DNA of 64,000 nucleotides from DSWT01 sp035420085. GTDB taxonomy: Bacteria > Chloroflexota > Anaerolineae > B4-G1 > SLSP01. Below, piece by piece: positions 33,994-42,328 of this stretch. Position 1 is the first letter of the stretch. The number at the start of each line of letters is the position of its first letter. The notes beneath the pieces were generated by a model. It searched no databases. It had not been told where the DNA came from and was given only the letters and a program-made list of their open reading frames with translations. A program made the translations under genes and the position numbers. The stretch is taken from NCBI GenBank assembly GCA_035420085.1, contig DAOLUH010000013.1, positions 1 through 64,000 on the forward strand, written 5' to 3'.

Positions 33994-34752
33994 TCAGCCA
34001 ACCTGTCGGTCTTGGGGACGTAAACGCCGATGCCGCCAGCGCACTTCCCACACACGCAGCGCGGCCTCGATCTTCACCGGCACGGTCATCTTGGATTGGC
34101 CGATGCGCCGGTCTTCAAAATAGATAGGAATTTCCACCGCGCGATAGCCCAACCGCTCGGCAACATAGGCCATTTCAACCTGAAAAATGTACCCTTGCGA
34201 ATGGATGCGGCTGAGGTCAATGCCCTGCAGCGTCTCCCGCCGCCAGCATTTGAACCCGGCGGTTGCGTCCTTGACCCTACAGCCCAGGATCACGCGCGTG
34301 TAGATGCTGTTAGCCCACCACGACAGGAACCAGCGCCCCCACTCCCACCGCTCGTCCGTCCTCCCGCCCGCGACATAACGTGAACCGATGACAACGTCGC
34401 ATGTTTCAATCTGTTCCAGGAATTGCGGAATGTACGAGGGCGAATGAGAGAAATCACAATCCATCTGCACGATGTAGTCCGCGCCGTGCGCCAACGCCCA
34501 ACGGAAGCCGTCAATGTAGGCCCGTCCCAGGCCGCGCAATCCCGTGCGGTGCAGCACGTTGACCCGCCCCGGATGTTGCGCCGCCAACGCATCGGCGATG
34601 GCGCCGGTGCCGTCGGGCGATTCGTCATCAACGATCAAAATGTCCAGGGTGGGAAGTCCCAGGGCAAACAAGGCTTCGGTCATCGGTCTGATGTTATCCG
34701 CCTCGTTGTACGTGGGAATGACAACCGTTAGTTTCTTGTCAGATATTGGCAT
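33994..34752 (-). CDS. Polyprenol-phosphate mannosyltransferase-like GT2
   Basis: This is a 252-residue family-2 glycosyltransferase of the dolichyl-phosphate-mannose synthase (DPM1) type. Motifs: TVVIPTYNEADNI at the N-terminus, ILIVDDESPDGT for nucleotide sugar, the metal-binding DCDFSHSP (DXD equivalent), VIGSRYVAGGRTDERWEWGR and KDATAGFKCWRRE. There are no C-terminal membrane spans, so it is the soluble or peripheral type. It makes a lipid-linked hexose on the inner face of the membrane for use by membrane glycosyltransferases. The start overlaps the preceding membrane-protein gene by 25 bases, and GGAGGGAGT precedes the ATG. That context suggests it supplies the donor for the two large membrane proteins upstream. 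Confidence 0.93.
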   Translation of the reverse strand: MPISDKKLTVVIPTYNEADNIRPMTEALFALGLPTLDILIVDDESPDGTGAIADALAAQHPGRVNVLHRTGLRGLGRAYIDGFRWALAHGADYIVQMDCDFSHSPSYIPQFLEQIETCDVVIGSRYVAGGRTDERWEWGRWFLSWWANSIYTRVILGCRVKDATAGFKCWRRETLQGIDLSRIHSQGYIFQVEMAYVAERLGYRAVEIPIYFEDRRIGQSKMTVPVKIEAALRVWEVRWRHRRLRPQDRQVG

Positions 34753-36305
34753 ACTCCCTCCACAGCATAGAGCCGGACATCGGCGTTCTCCACGACGAGA
34801 CGCGCGCCCGGCAACAACAACACGCCCACACCGCCCAGCGCGCGCTCCACTGGCCCGATCCAGACGTAATCCACGCCTTCACGGCACAAAAAGGCGCGCT
34901 GCTTTTCGGCGTCCCAACTGCCATCGAAGAACCGCAGCGCGTCAGCCTCGCGGCGCGAAAAGTCCACCGTCTCCATCGGGTGTCCCACCACGACCGGATG
35001 CCCCGTCAGCCAGGGCAGCGCCTCCCCGCGTTCGGGTGCGGCCAGGATCACCCGGCTAGGGCCTTCACGCAACAAAACCTGCGCGGCTTCCAGCTCCCCG
35101 GCGCTGATGTAGAAGCGCTGTGGCGCTTGCGCCGGGTTGATGAAACCCGTCGTCAGCAAAAAGAGCGGCGTCAACGCCAGAAAGAGCGTCATGCCGACTT
35201 TCGCCAGGCGCACCCAGCGCGACTTGTCGCCGCGCGCGTCCAGCCAGGCGCCCCAGCCCAACCCGGCGAGCGCGCCCAGCGGGATGCTCAGGCCCAGGCT
35301 GAGCCGTCGCTGCAAGCTGATAGGCACGACCATGCCGAGCAAGCTGCCGACGGCCCACGCGACAAGCATCCGTTCCAGCGGTCGCCCAGCGCGCCACGCG
35401 CGCACCGCGCCCGGCACAGCCCACGGGAGCGTCAGCGCGTAGCCGATCAGCCAGTTCCACCACGGCGGCGAAGTCGTCACGTTCTGGGCGTTCCACGCGG
35501 CCAGAACCGGGTCGCGCTGAATCGCCAGCACGCCGTAGACCGGATAGAGCAGTCCCGCCGCGCCCACAACGCCAAGCGCCAGCGCCGTCTGCCAGGGGAT
35601 GCGCCGTTGCGTGATCCATTCGAAGATCAGCCAGACGCCCCAGACCAGTCCGACGTGCCCCACGGCGAAAGGTTGGAGCACGCCCAACGCGATCAACATC
35701 AGCGCCATCGCCGGCAGGGCGTAGCGCGTGCGGATGCTGCCCGAATGCCACAGCGCCGTCAACGCCAGGGTCAGCAGCAGCAACACCTGCGCCCACGGGA
35801 AGTGCGCGTTCGCCAGGATGCTGTAGAAGACATAGCCTTCCGGCACCCACACATCCACAGGCAGCGGAGCGGTCCAGATGAAGGCCCACCCGATCCCGCC
35901 GCCGAACAGGGCAAAGGCATAGCCCCAACGCCGCGCGCGTCCCTCCGGCAGGGCGATCTGGCAGAGCCACCCCAGCGCCGCCAGCAACGCCACGCCGCCT
36001 AACAACCGCGCCGCGTGATAGATCACGGCCAGCGGCGCACCCAACCACCTTGCCAGACGGCCAAGTCCCAGGTGGAAGAGGAACAAATACGCGCCCGTTT
36101 GTTTCTCCGGCGTGAACATCAGGCGGAAGCGCCACTGTCCCAACCAGCCCAGGCGCATCTTGACCAGGTAGCTCGCGCCGTCGGCAGGATTGTAGACGTA
36201 GCCGACAAATTGCTTACCCGGATCAGTGCGCGCCCACGCCACGGCGTAAGGCACAATGGCAAACACCAACGCAGCAATCGCTAAAATGATAACAAAACGT
36301 TTCAT
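34728..36305 (-). CDS. Polytopic membrane protein, glycosyltransferase-like
   Basis: This is a 525-residue integral membrane protein with about 11-12 predicted hydrophobic segments, starting MKRFVIILAIAALVFAIVPYAVAW. After the first span comes a long first loop (ARTDPGKQFVGYVYNPADGASYLVKMRLG) resembling the catalytic loop of GT-C enzymes, then many short-loop spans and a final soluble part of about 110 residues (GELEAAQVLLREGPSRVILAAP). I recognise no exact family; the architecture fits membrane mannosyl- or arabinosyltransferases and related envelope proteins. It is adjacent to and overlaps the DPM1-like gene, which would supply a lipid-linked sugar. The acceptor is unknown. Confidence 0.75.
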   Translation of the reverse strand: MKRFVIILAIAALVFAIVPYAVAWARTDPGKQFVGYVYNPADGASYLVKMRLGWLGQWRFRLMFTPEKQTGAYLFLFHLGLGRLARWLGAPLAVIYHAARLLGGVALLAALGWLCQIALPEGRARRWGYAFALFGGGIGWAFIWTAPLPVDVWVPEGYVFYSILANAHFPWAQVLLLLTLALTALWHSGSIRTRYALPAMALMLIALGVLQPFAVGHVGLVWGVWLIFEWITQRRIPWQTALALGVVGAAGLLYPVYGVLAIQRDPVLAAWNAQNVTTSPPWWNWLIGYALTLPWAVPGAVRAWRAGRPLERMLVAWAVGSLLGMVVPISLQRRLSLGLSIPLGALAGLGWGAWLDARGDKSRWVRLAKVGMTLFLALTPLFLLTTGFINPAQAPQRFYISAGELEAAQVLLREGPSRVILAAPERGEALPWLTGHPVVVGHPMETVDFSRREADALRFFDGSWDAEKQRAFLCREGVDYVWIGPVERALGGVGVLLLPGARLVVENADVRLYAVEGVCQYLTRN

Positions 36306-36328
36306 CGCATCTCAATCCAAAATTTTCT

Positions 36329-36374
36329 AAAACGTAAAACGTGAAACGTAAAGTTTTACGTTTTACGTTTTACG
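36329..36374. repeat. ACGTAAA-type inverted repeat overlapping a stop codon
   Basis: CGTAAAACGTGAAACGTAAA (36333-36352) pairs with the segment at 36355-36374, 20 bp with one mismatch. The right arm supplies the last codons and the stop of the YfhO-like gene (36356). A related run is at 39505-39533, where it ends another gene. Confidence 0.8.
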
Positions 36375-38620
36375 CAAAAACCACGCTCGCACAAGAACAC
36401 GCACACCACCAGCAGCGTGAGCGCCGAGAGCAACGCGCCTGACACGAAAGCCAGCGGGCGATAAACAAACGTGACGCGATGCTCCCCGGCGGTGGGGATG
36501 AACACCGCGCGCAGCGCCAGATCGGCGCGCAAAACGGGCGCGGCCGCGCCGTCTACCCGCGCCGTCCAGCCGGCATCCCAGGCGTCGGCGACCACCAGAT
36601 AGGCCGGGCCATCCACCGTCAGGGCTATTGTAAAGGCATTTGGGGAGTCCTGCAACTGCGTGACGCGGCCCGCCCCGCCTGCAACCGCGAGCGGCGGCGT
36701 GGATTCCAGCAGCGCCTCCTCACGCGGGTCGAAAGCAGCATCCACTAGCGCAACGGGCAGCGCCTCAGCAGCGACCTGGCGCGCGCGCGACGCGATCCAG
36801 GCGCGCGGCGCGTAGCCGACATCGCAGAGCTTCACGCCCGCAACGGAAGCGACTTCGGCTTCCCCGGCGGCGCAACGCGCGTCGAGCCGGTGAGTGACGC
36901 CCAGGAGCGGCAGCAGATGGGGGTGCGCTTCCGCCAACGTCTCCAGCGCCTCCCAGCGTCCCAGGCGGATGGGGTCCTCGTTATCGGCGAAGGGAACGCC
37001 GGCCAGTTGCCCCAGATTGGGCAGCAGCGTCTCGCAGACCTGCGCCCAGCCGCCCTCCGGCGCGCGCCAGTCCCGCGTGCGGAAGTAGCCGAACCGCACA
37101 GCGTACTCCGTCCCGCCCACGCGCGTCCCGGCAAAGAGGATGCGCCCTGGCTGGTCAGTCTGCCGCCAGGCTTCCGCCAGTGCGGGTGAAGCGCACGCCT
37201 GGTAAAAATCCGGCGTGGTGTGCGGGAACTGTTTTTGTCCCCACAGCGCCAGATCAATGAACACCAATCCGAGCAGCGCCCCAACCAGCGCCGAACGCGG
37301 CACCCTGCCGCGCAACAATGACAGCCCACCCCACGCCGCCAGGAGCAATCCCGCGCCCAAGACGGCGCGCGCCGAAGCGCTGAGAGTCGGCAGGGTGTAG
37401 GCCGTCGCGCCGCCGACCCCGGCAAGGACGACGCCCACCAGCAAGGGGAGCGCCTGCCAGCGTTTGGGGCGGTCGTCCAGCCAGCGTTCCACGGCCAGGG
37501 CCGCGAGCGCCGCGAGCGCAATCTCCGTCACCAACATCCGGCGCACCGGGCCGTTAAAGATGCGCAGGAAGGGGAGCGCCGCGAACGCCGCTTCGTAGCC
37601 GGGTAGGAACTTTCCCAGAGCCAAAACAAGCGCCGCACCGCCGACAATGGCCCAAAAACGCGCCTCGCGCCGTTCTGCTTGTGGTGAGCGCAACAGAAAA
37701 CCCAACGCCAGCAGCAGCGGCGCCAATCCCACATAGCCCGCGGCCTCCCAATACGTCGGATATCCCATGTAATCGCCCGCCGCCGGATGTCCGAAGAAGT
37801 CCGGCGCGAAAAAGGTCAGCAGTCGCCAGGGCCAGAAGGAATAGATGAGGGCTTCATCGGCGAGACCGCCGGAGCGGACCGAAACGCCCAGGTAAGCGGC
37901 AGTGGGCAGCAGTTGCGCGGCGGCCAGTCCCGCGCCTAGCGCCAGCCCGGCGCAGCCCCAAATCCACAGCCGGAGACGTTGCGGTTTCTGCGCCGTCCAG
38001 CCGCGCCAGAGCAGCAGAAGGCCGGTCAGCGCCAGGCCATAGGCGGCAGTTTGCGCGTGCCCGGCCAGCAATCCCAGGCCGACAACGACGGCCAGCCGCG
38101 CCGCCCGGCGCCGGTCAGGCCGCTGCGCCAGGCGCTCCATCCGCCACAGCCAGACGGGAAGCCACGCGAAGGTGAAGGCAATGCTGGAGAAAAGCCCCGC
38201 GCGCGCCACCAGGTAACCGCAGCCTTCCAACGCCAGCGCGCCAACGAGCGCCGCCGGACGGCTCAATCCGCGCGCGCGCGCCCACGCAAACATCCCTGCG
38301 CCGGTCAGCGCCAGATGCGCCGCGATCAGCCAGCCGAGCGCGCGTTGCGGCGGCGCGGCGATCATCAACCACGTGGGAGGATACAACGCCGCGACCTGGT
38401 AATTCGCCAGCAGCGGCGCGCCGCCGCCCACCCACGGATTCCACAACGGCAGCGCCCCGGCGCGCCACAGCGCCGCCGCTGCTGTGTACCAGGGGATGAA
38501 CTGGTAGGCCACCACGCCCCAAAAGAGGACGCGCCCGCCCAATGTCACCGGAGCCGTCATCCACACGGCCAGGGCAACTATTGCGGCCCACGGCCCCCAA
38601 CGCGCTATTGTCCGCTGCAT
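36356..38620 (-). CDS. YfhO-like membrane protein
   Basis: This is a 754-residue polytopic membrane protein starting MQRTIARWGPWAAIVALAVW at 38620. The N-terminal part has the YfhO-family pattern: WNPWVGGGAPLLANYQVAALYPPTWL after the first span, HLALTGAGMFAWARARGLSR, and about twelve membrane segments to residue 480. An extracytoplasmic domain (about 490-725) contains YLVVADAWDAGWTARVDG, the standard YfhO C-terminal wording. A last span at 730-750 ends with a short tail coded by a repeat. In Bacillus YfhO helps glycosylate lipoteichoic acid, so a role in decorating envelope glycans is likely. It leads the minus-strand group of glycan genes (50 bases to the next). Confidence 0.88.
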   Translation of the reverse strand: MQRTIARWGPWAAIVALAVWMTAPVTLGGRVLFWGVVAYQFIPWYTAAAALWRAGALPLWNPWVGGGAPLLANYQVAALYPPTWLMIAAPPQRALGWLIAAHLALTGAGMFAWARARGLSRPAALVGALALEGCGYLVARAGLFSSIAFTFAWLPVWLWRMERLAQRPDRRRAARLAVVVGLGLLAGHAQTAAYGLALTGLLLLWRGWTAQKPQRLRLWIWGCAGLALGAGLAAAQLLPTAAYLGVSVRSGGLADEALIYSFWPWRLLTFFAPDFFGHPAAGDYMGYPTYWEAAGYVGLAPLLLALGFLLRSPQAERREARFWAIVGGAALVLALGKFLPGYEAAFAALPFLRIFNGPVRRMLVTEIALAALAALAVERWLDDRPKRWQALPLLVGVVLAGVGGATAYTLPTLSASARAVLGAGLLLAAWGGLSLLRGRVPRSALVGALLGLVFIDLALWGQKQFPHTTPDFYQACASPALAEAWRQTDQPGRILFAGTRVGGTEYAVRFGYFRTRDWRAPEGGWAQVCETLLPNLGQLAGVPFADNEDPIRLGRWEALETLAEAHPHLLPLLGVTHRLDARCAAGEAEVASVAGVKLCDVGYAPRAWIASRARQVAAEALPVALVDAAFDPREEALLESTPPLAVAGGAGRVTQLQDSPNAFTIALTVDGPAYLVVADAWDAGWTARVDGAAAPVLRADLALRAVFIPTAGEHRVTFVYRPLAFVSGALLSALTLLVVCVFLCERGFCVKRKT

Positions 38621-38789
38621 CAATCGCCCTCCATTGCCCACACCGTCCGCAGCGCCACGCGCAGACCTGAAGAAATTTTACTCACTTCAGCGGGATTGTC
38701 TATTGTTGCACCAATCAAGGATGCCAACCTGCGCTTTTGGGTTATCGGTGGTAAAATGCACGTCATTCTTCGAGCAGACGGGGGATCAC

Positions 38790-39512
38790 ATGGGAAACTT
38801 CTTTGCGAAAGATTGGAACGGCGCACCGTTTGAACTTTTCGGGACGGCTCACCTGATCGGGTTGGCTCTCATCGCACTCTGCAACGTGTGTCTGATCTAT
38901 TTCCGCGATCATTCCAGCGCCACGGCCCGGCGGAACTTCCGCTATGCGCTGGCCGCGATCTTGATCGTCAACGAATTCGCCTGGCATCTGTGGAACTGGA
39001 GCATCGGCCAGTGGACCATCCAGACGATGCTCCCCCTGCATCTGTGCAGCGTCCTCGTTTGGTTGAGCGCCTATATGCTGGTTGCCAAAAGCTATGCCGT
39101 CTACGAATTCGCCTATCTTTTGGGGATTGCGGGCGCTCTGCAAGCTCTGTTAACGCCAGACGCCGGCATCTACGGTTTCCCGCACTTCCGCTTCTTCCAG
39201 GTGCTCGTCTCGCACGGCGCAATCGTCACGGCGGCGATTTATATGACCGTCGTCGAAGGCTTCCGTCCCACGTGGCAATCGGTGAAGCGCGTACTCGTCG
39301 GCACGTATCTCTACGCGCTCAACGTGTGGGTGATCAACGATCTGATCGGCAGCAATTATCTCTACCTTGCCCGTAAATTGGAAACCGCCAGCCTGTTAGA
39401 CGTGCTGCCGCCCTGGCCCTGGTACCTCCCGATCATCCTGGCGCTGGCAGTAGGGTTCGTGCTGCTGTTCTACCTGCCGTTTGCGCTCAAGGATATGCGC
39501 CAAAAAACGTAA
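38790..39512 (+). CDS. TIGR02206/YwaF-type membrane protein
   Basis: This 240-residue protein has about seven membrane segments. The frame is open from 38634, but the family begins at the ATG at 38790 (MGNFFAKDWNGAPFELFGTAHLIG), preceded by GGGGGATC. Typical features are 'FELFGTAHLIGL' in the first span, FRYALAAILIVNEFAWHLWNW, the MLPLHLCSVLVWLSAY motif, and NVWVINDLIGSNYLYLARKLE near the C-terminus. YwaF-like proteins are uncharacterised integral membrane proteins in Firmicutes and Chloroflexota. The last residues MRQKT and the stop are supplied by an ACGTAAA-type repeat. It is divergent from the YfhO-like gene and 24 bases ahead of the dihydrouridine synthase. Confidence 0.85.
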   Translation: MGNFFAKDWNGAPFELFGTAHLIGLALIALCNVCLIYFRDHSSATARRNFRYALAAILIVNEFAWHLWNWSIGQWTIQTMLPLHLCSVLVWLSAYMLVAKSYAVYEFAYLLGIAGALQALLTPDAGIYGFPHFRFFQVLVSHGAIVTAAIYMTVVEGFRPTWQSVKRVLVGTYLYALNVWVINDLIGSNYLYLARKLETASLLDVLPPWPWYLPIILALAVGFVLLFYLPFALKDMRQKT

Positions 39513-39533
39513 AACGTGAAGCGTAAAACGTAA
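39505..39533. repeat. ACGTAAA-type short repeat at gene end
   Basis: Three copies of ACGTAAA/ACGTGAA/GCGTAAA words span the end of the YwaF-like gene and supply its stop codon (39510-39512). It is related to the hairpin at 36329-36374. Confidence 0.75.
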
Positions 39534-39536
39534 GTT

Positions 39537-40505
39537 ATGAACGAGCATCCCGCCTTTTTCATCCGCGATCTACCCATATACGGCAACCTGATCCTCGCGC
39601 CGTTGTCGGGCTACAACGACCAACCGTTTCGCCGCCTGTGCCTGGAATTCGGCGCGGCGCTGGTCTACACGGGGCTGCTCTCGGCAAGCGCCATCCTCTA
39701 CGGCTCTCAACGTTCGGATGAGATGCTGCGCTTCCATCCCGATGAACACCCGTTGGTATGCCAGCTCTTCGGCAGTGATGAGAGAATTCTGGAAAGCGCA
39801 GCACATATTGTCGAAACGCTTGACATTGATGTGTTGGACTTCAATATCGGCTGCGCGGAACCCAAAATCGTGAAAGGCGGCTATGGCGCGGCGCTGCTCA
39901 AAGACCCCGCGAAGATCGGGCGTCTCATGACGCGCCTCGTCCGCGCCACACGGGTGCCGGTCACTGGTAAGATGCGCCTGGGGTGGGACGTGAACTCGCG
40001 CAACTACCTGGACGTCGCGCATATTCTGGAAGACAGCGGCGCAGCGCTGATCGCCGTTCACGGGCGCACCGCCGAGCAGGGCTACCTGGGCGTCGCCGAT
40101 TGGGACGCCATCGCCGAGGTCAAACAGGCGGTGCGCGTCCCCGTCCTCGCCAGCGGCGACGTGAAGTGCGCCGCCGACATTGATCGCCTCCGGGCGCACA
40201 CCGGCTGCGACGGTGTGATGATCGGGCGCGCTGCCATCGGCAACCCGTGGATCTTCCAGCATCGTGATCTGCCCGACATCCCATTGGCCGAGCGTGCGCC
40301 GGTCATCATCCGCCACTTGCAATGGATGTTGGAGTTTCACGGCGTGGAGCAGGGTATTATGCGCCTCCGCAAACATCTGCGGCGGTATTTGACCAGCACC
40401 GACATCAACCGCCAGCAACGGCGAGAGTTCCTGGAGTGCGATGACGCAGATGTGATCGTGGAATGGCTGGAAGCCGCCGTCAGCCAACAAACTGTGCTCA
40501 CTTGA
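39537..40505 (+). CDS. tRNA-dihydrouridine synthase
   Basis: This is a 322-residue FMN-dependent enzyme that reduces uridine to dihydrouridine in tRNA D-loops. Motifs: LILAPLSGYNDQPFRRLC (FMN site), QLFGSDERILESAAHIVE, catalytic Cys106 in DFNIGCAEPKIVKGGYGAALL (the family usually has GCP, here GCA), PVTGKMRLGWD, IAVHGRTAEQGYLGVADW and the phosphate-binding GVMIGRAAIGNPWIF. Length and order are those of DusB-type proteins, although the subgroup is not certain. No clear ribosome site is visible because a repeat occupies the upstream bases. It follows the YwaF-like gene by 24 bases and may be read through from it. Confidence 0.92.
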   Translation: MNEHPAFFIRDLPIYGNLILAPLSGYNDQPFRRLCLEFGAALVYTGLLSASAILYGSQRSDEMLRFHPDEHPLVCQLFGSDERILESAAHIVETLDIDVLDFNIGCAEPKIVKGGYGAALLKDPAKIGRLMTRLVRATRVPVTGKMRLGWDVNSRNYLDVAHILEDSGAALIAVHGRTAEQGYLGVADWDAIAEVKQAVRVPVLASGDVKCAADIDRLRAHTGCDGVMIGRAAIGNPWIFQHRDLPDIPLAERAPVIIRHLQWMLEFHGVEQGIMRLRKHLRRYLTSTDINRQQRREFLECDDADVIVEWLEAAVSQQTVLT

Positions 40506-40581
40506 ACCTACCTCGACAAGGAGTATAGTTGGATACAATGTAACGCAGGCTGTAGCCGCAATGGTGCGGCGCTTGCGGTTG

Positions 40582-40602
40582 GGGCAAACTGGCAGTTTGC
40601 CC
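40582..40602. repeat. GGGCAAACT hairpin in gap before ferredoxin gene
   Basis: GGGCAAACT (40582-40590) and AGTTTGCCC (40594-40602) form a 9-bp stem with a 3-base loop, nested inside TGTAG...CTACA. A weak promoter-like pair lies upstream (TCGACA at 40513, TACAAT at 40534, spacing 15). The gap 40506-40630 has no gene. Confidence 0.5.
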
Positions 40603-40630
40603 TACATTTGATGTTTCAAAGGGGAAAGCC

Positions 40631-41428
40631 ATGAATATTGATGCGGTCAACCTGGTCTATTTCTCACCAACGCACACGACGCGACGTGTTTTAGAGAGCA
40701 TCGCCCAGGGGATGGGCGTGCAGACGGTGCGCCACTTCGACATGACGCCGCCGGACGCCCCGAACCAGATGTTTGAGGCCGACAGCGATACACTCACTCT
40801 GATCGGCGCGCCGGTGTATGCCGGACGGCTGCCGGCCGTCGCCGTGCGGCGCTTGCAGCGCGTGCTCGGCAACGATACGCCGGCCGTCATCGTGGTCGTC
40901 TACGGCAACCGCGCCTACGAAGATGCGCTCCTGGAGCTGAAGGATATGACGATGGCGCGCGGCTTTATCCCCATTGCGGGCGCTGCGTTCATCGGCGAAC
41001 ACTCGTATTCCACCGCAGCCATGCCGATTGCGCCAGGTCGCCCGGACGCGGAGGACATCGCGCAAGCCGTCGCTTTTGGACAGCAGATTCGGGAGACATG
41101 GATGGAGACAACCCGCGAGATTATCCCTGTTGACGTGCCAGGCGCTTTCCCGTATCGAGAACGCAAACCCGCGCCGGAGACGCCGCCGACCCCCATCACC
41201 ATCGCTGACCTCTGCACGCTCTGCGGCGACTGCGCTGCCGTTTGCCCCACAGCAGCCATCACTGTGAACGACACGGTCATCACCAAAGCGGCAGTGTGCA
41301 TCCAGTGCTGCGCATGTACGCGCGCCTGCCCCACCGGCGCGCGGGTGATGGAAGACCCGCGTGTCCTGCGGACAGCGGCGTGGTTGTATGAAAATCACAG
41401 CGCGCGCCAGGAACCACAAGTCTTTTGA
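40631..41428 (+). CDS. EFR1-type flavodoxin-ferredoxin fusion
   Basis: This is a 265-residue electron carrier. The N-terminal flavodoxin-like domain (about 1-150) begins MNIDAVNLVYFSPTHTTRRVLESIAQGM, with the FMN-phosphate loop SPTHTT, and continues with LIGAPVYAGRLPAVAVRRL and VVYGNRAYEDALLELKD. The C-terminal part (about 190-250) carries two [4Fe-4S] sites, CTLCGDCAAVCP and CIQCCACTRACP, each with the CxxCxxCxxxCP pattern. This is the architecture called EFR1 family ferredoxin. It probably passes low-potential electrons to an unknown partner in the cytoplasm. AAGGGGA precedes the ATG. No redox partner gene is adjacent, so its pathway is open. Confidence 0.9.
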   Translation: MNIDAVNLVYFSPTHTTRRVLESIAQGMGVQTVRHFDMTPPDAPNQMFEADSDTLTLIGAPVYAGRLPAVAVRRLQRVLGNDTPAVIVVVYGNRAYEDALLELKDMTMARGFIPIAGAAFIGEHSYSTAAMPIAPGRPDAEDIAQAVAFGQQIRETWMETTREIIPVDVPGAFPYRERKPAPETPPTPITIADLCTLCGDCAAVCPTAAITVNDTVITKAAVCIQCCACTRACPTGARVMEDPRVLRTAAWLYENHSARQEPQVF

Positions 41429-41473
41429 GAAGTGCAACCGAACCTACGGTACAGCGCCGATAATGAAAATTTT

Positions 41474-41541
41474 AACCGCGAATCGCGCGAATGTTCGCTA
41501 ATTTTTTAGAAGATTCGCGTAGATTAGCAAGATTAGCGGTT
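41474..41541. repeat. Imperfect inverted repeat before VIT1-like gene
   Basis: AACCGCGAATCGCGCGAAT at the left and ATTCGCGTAGATTAGCAAGATTAGCGGTT-type sequence at the right (41513-41541) form an interrupted dyad. It lies just upstream of the ribosome site of the gene at 41561; it is one more short repeat of the kind scattered through the window. Confidence 0.6.
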
Positions 41542-41560
41542 TATTTACAGAGGAGTCGTT

Positions 41561-42313
41561 ATGGACACCAAGAGTAAGAATCCGGGGAATGTCCCCAACC
41601 GTTCCACCCGCGTTAGCCGTCACATTGAACATCACGGTGGAGGAGGAGCGCTTTCAGACATTATTCTAGGCGGGCAGGACGGGTTGGTCAATGTCCTGGG
41701 CGTGATTTTGGGCATCGTCGCTGCGACACCCGATCCGCGCATCATTGTGGCCGGTGGGTTGGCGGCGACGTTCGCCGAGAGCATTTCGATGGCGGCGGTG
41801 GCTTACACCAGCACCTTGGCCGACCGTGATTTTTATCGCGCAGAGTTGGAACGCGAACGTTATGAAATCCAGGCCATGCCCGAGGCCGAGCGTGAAGAAG
41901 TCCGCCAGATCTACCGCGCCTGGGGACTGGAAGGCGAGGCCCTGGAAGAGGTTGTACGGCAGATCACCGCCAATGAGGAGACCTGGCTTCAAGTCATGAT
42001 GGCCGATGAATTGAAGTTGCAGCCGGTCGATGAACAGCGTGTCCTGCGCAGTGCGCTCATCGTGGGTCTGGCGGCCGTCGTCGGATCGCTGATACCGCTG
42101 ATCCCCTTCTTTTTCCTGGCGGCCGGTCTGTTGTCGCGGGGATGGGCCATCGGCATCTCGCTGGCGGTTTCAGCAGTGGCGCTATTCCTCGTGGGCGTAT
42201 ACAAGGCGCGCCAGACGGTCGGGCGACCCGGACGCTCCGGCCTGCAAATGACCATCATTGGAATAGCTTCGGCGCTGGCTGGCTACGGGATCGGAACGCT
42301 GTTCGGTGGGTAA
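41561..42313 (+). CDS. VIT1/CCC1-family metal transporter
   Basis: This is a 250-residue membrane protein of the VIT1/CCC1 family, which moves Fe(II) or Mn(II) across membranes. The first span has the family signature LSDIILGGQDGLVNVLGVILGIVAAT, then AGGLAATFAESISMAAVAYTSTLADRDFY with conserved acidic/Met residues of the metal path. A cytosolic helical stretch (about 90-150; RYEIQAMPEAEREEVRQIY) is the metal-binding loop. Three C-terminal spans follow. An AGAGGAG site precedes the ATG. It is the first gene of a seven-gene run with gaps of 1-24 bases, being 15 bases ahead of the Mg P-type ATPase; together they suggest divalent-metal homeostasis. Confidence 0.92.
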   Translation: MDTKSKNPGNVPNRSTRVSRHIEHHGGGGALSDIILGGQDGLVNVLGVILGIVAATPDPRIIVAGGLAATFAESISMAAVAYTSTLADRDFYRAELERERYEIQAMPEAEREEVRQIYRAWGLEGEALEEVVRQITANEETWLQVMMADELKLQPVDEQRVLRSALIVGLAAVVGSLIPLIPFFFLAAGLLSRGWAIGISLAVSAVALFLVGVYKARQTVGRPGRSGLQMTIIGIASALAGYGIGTLFGG

Positions 42314-42328
42314 CAGATTGGGAGGGAC

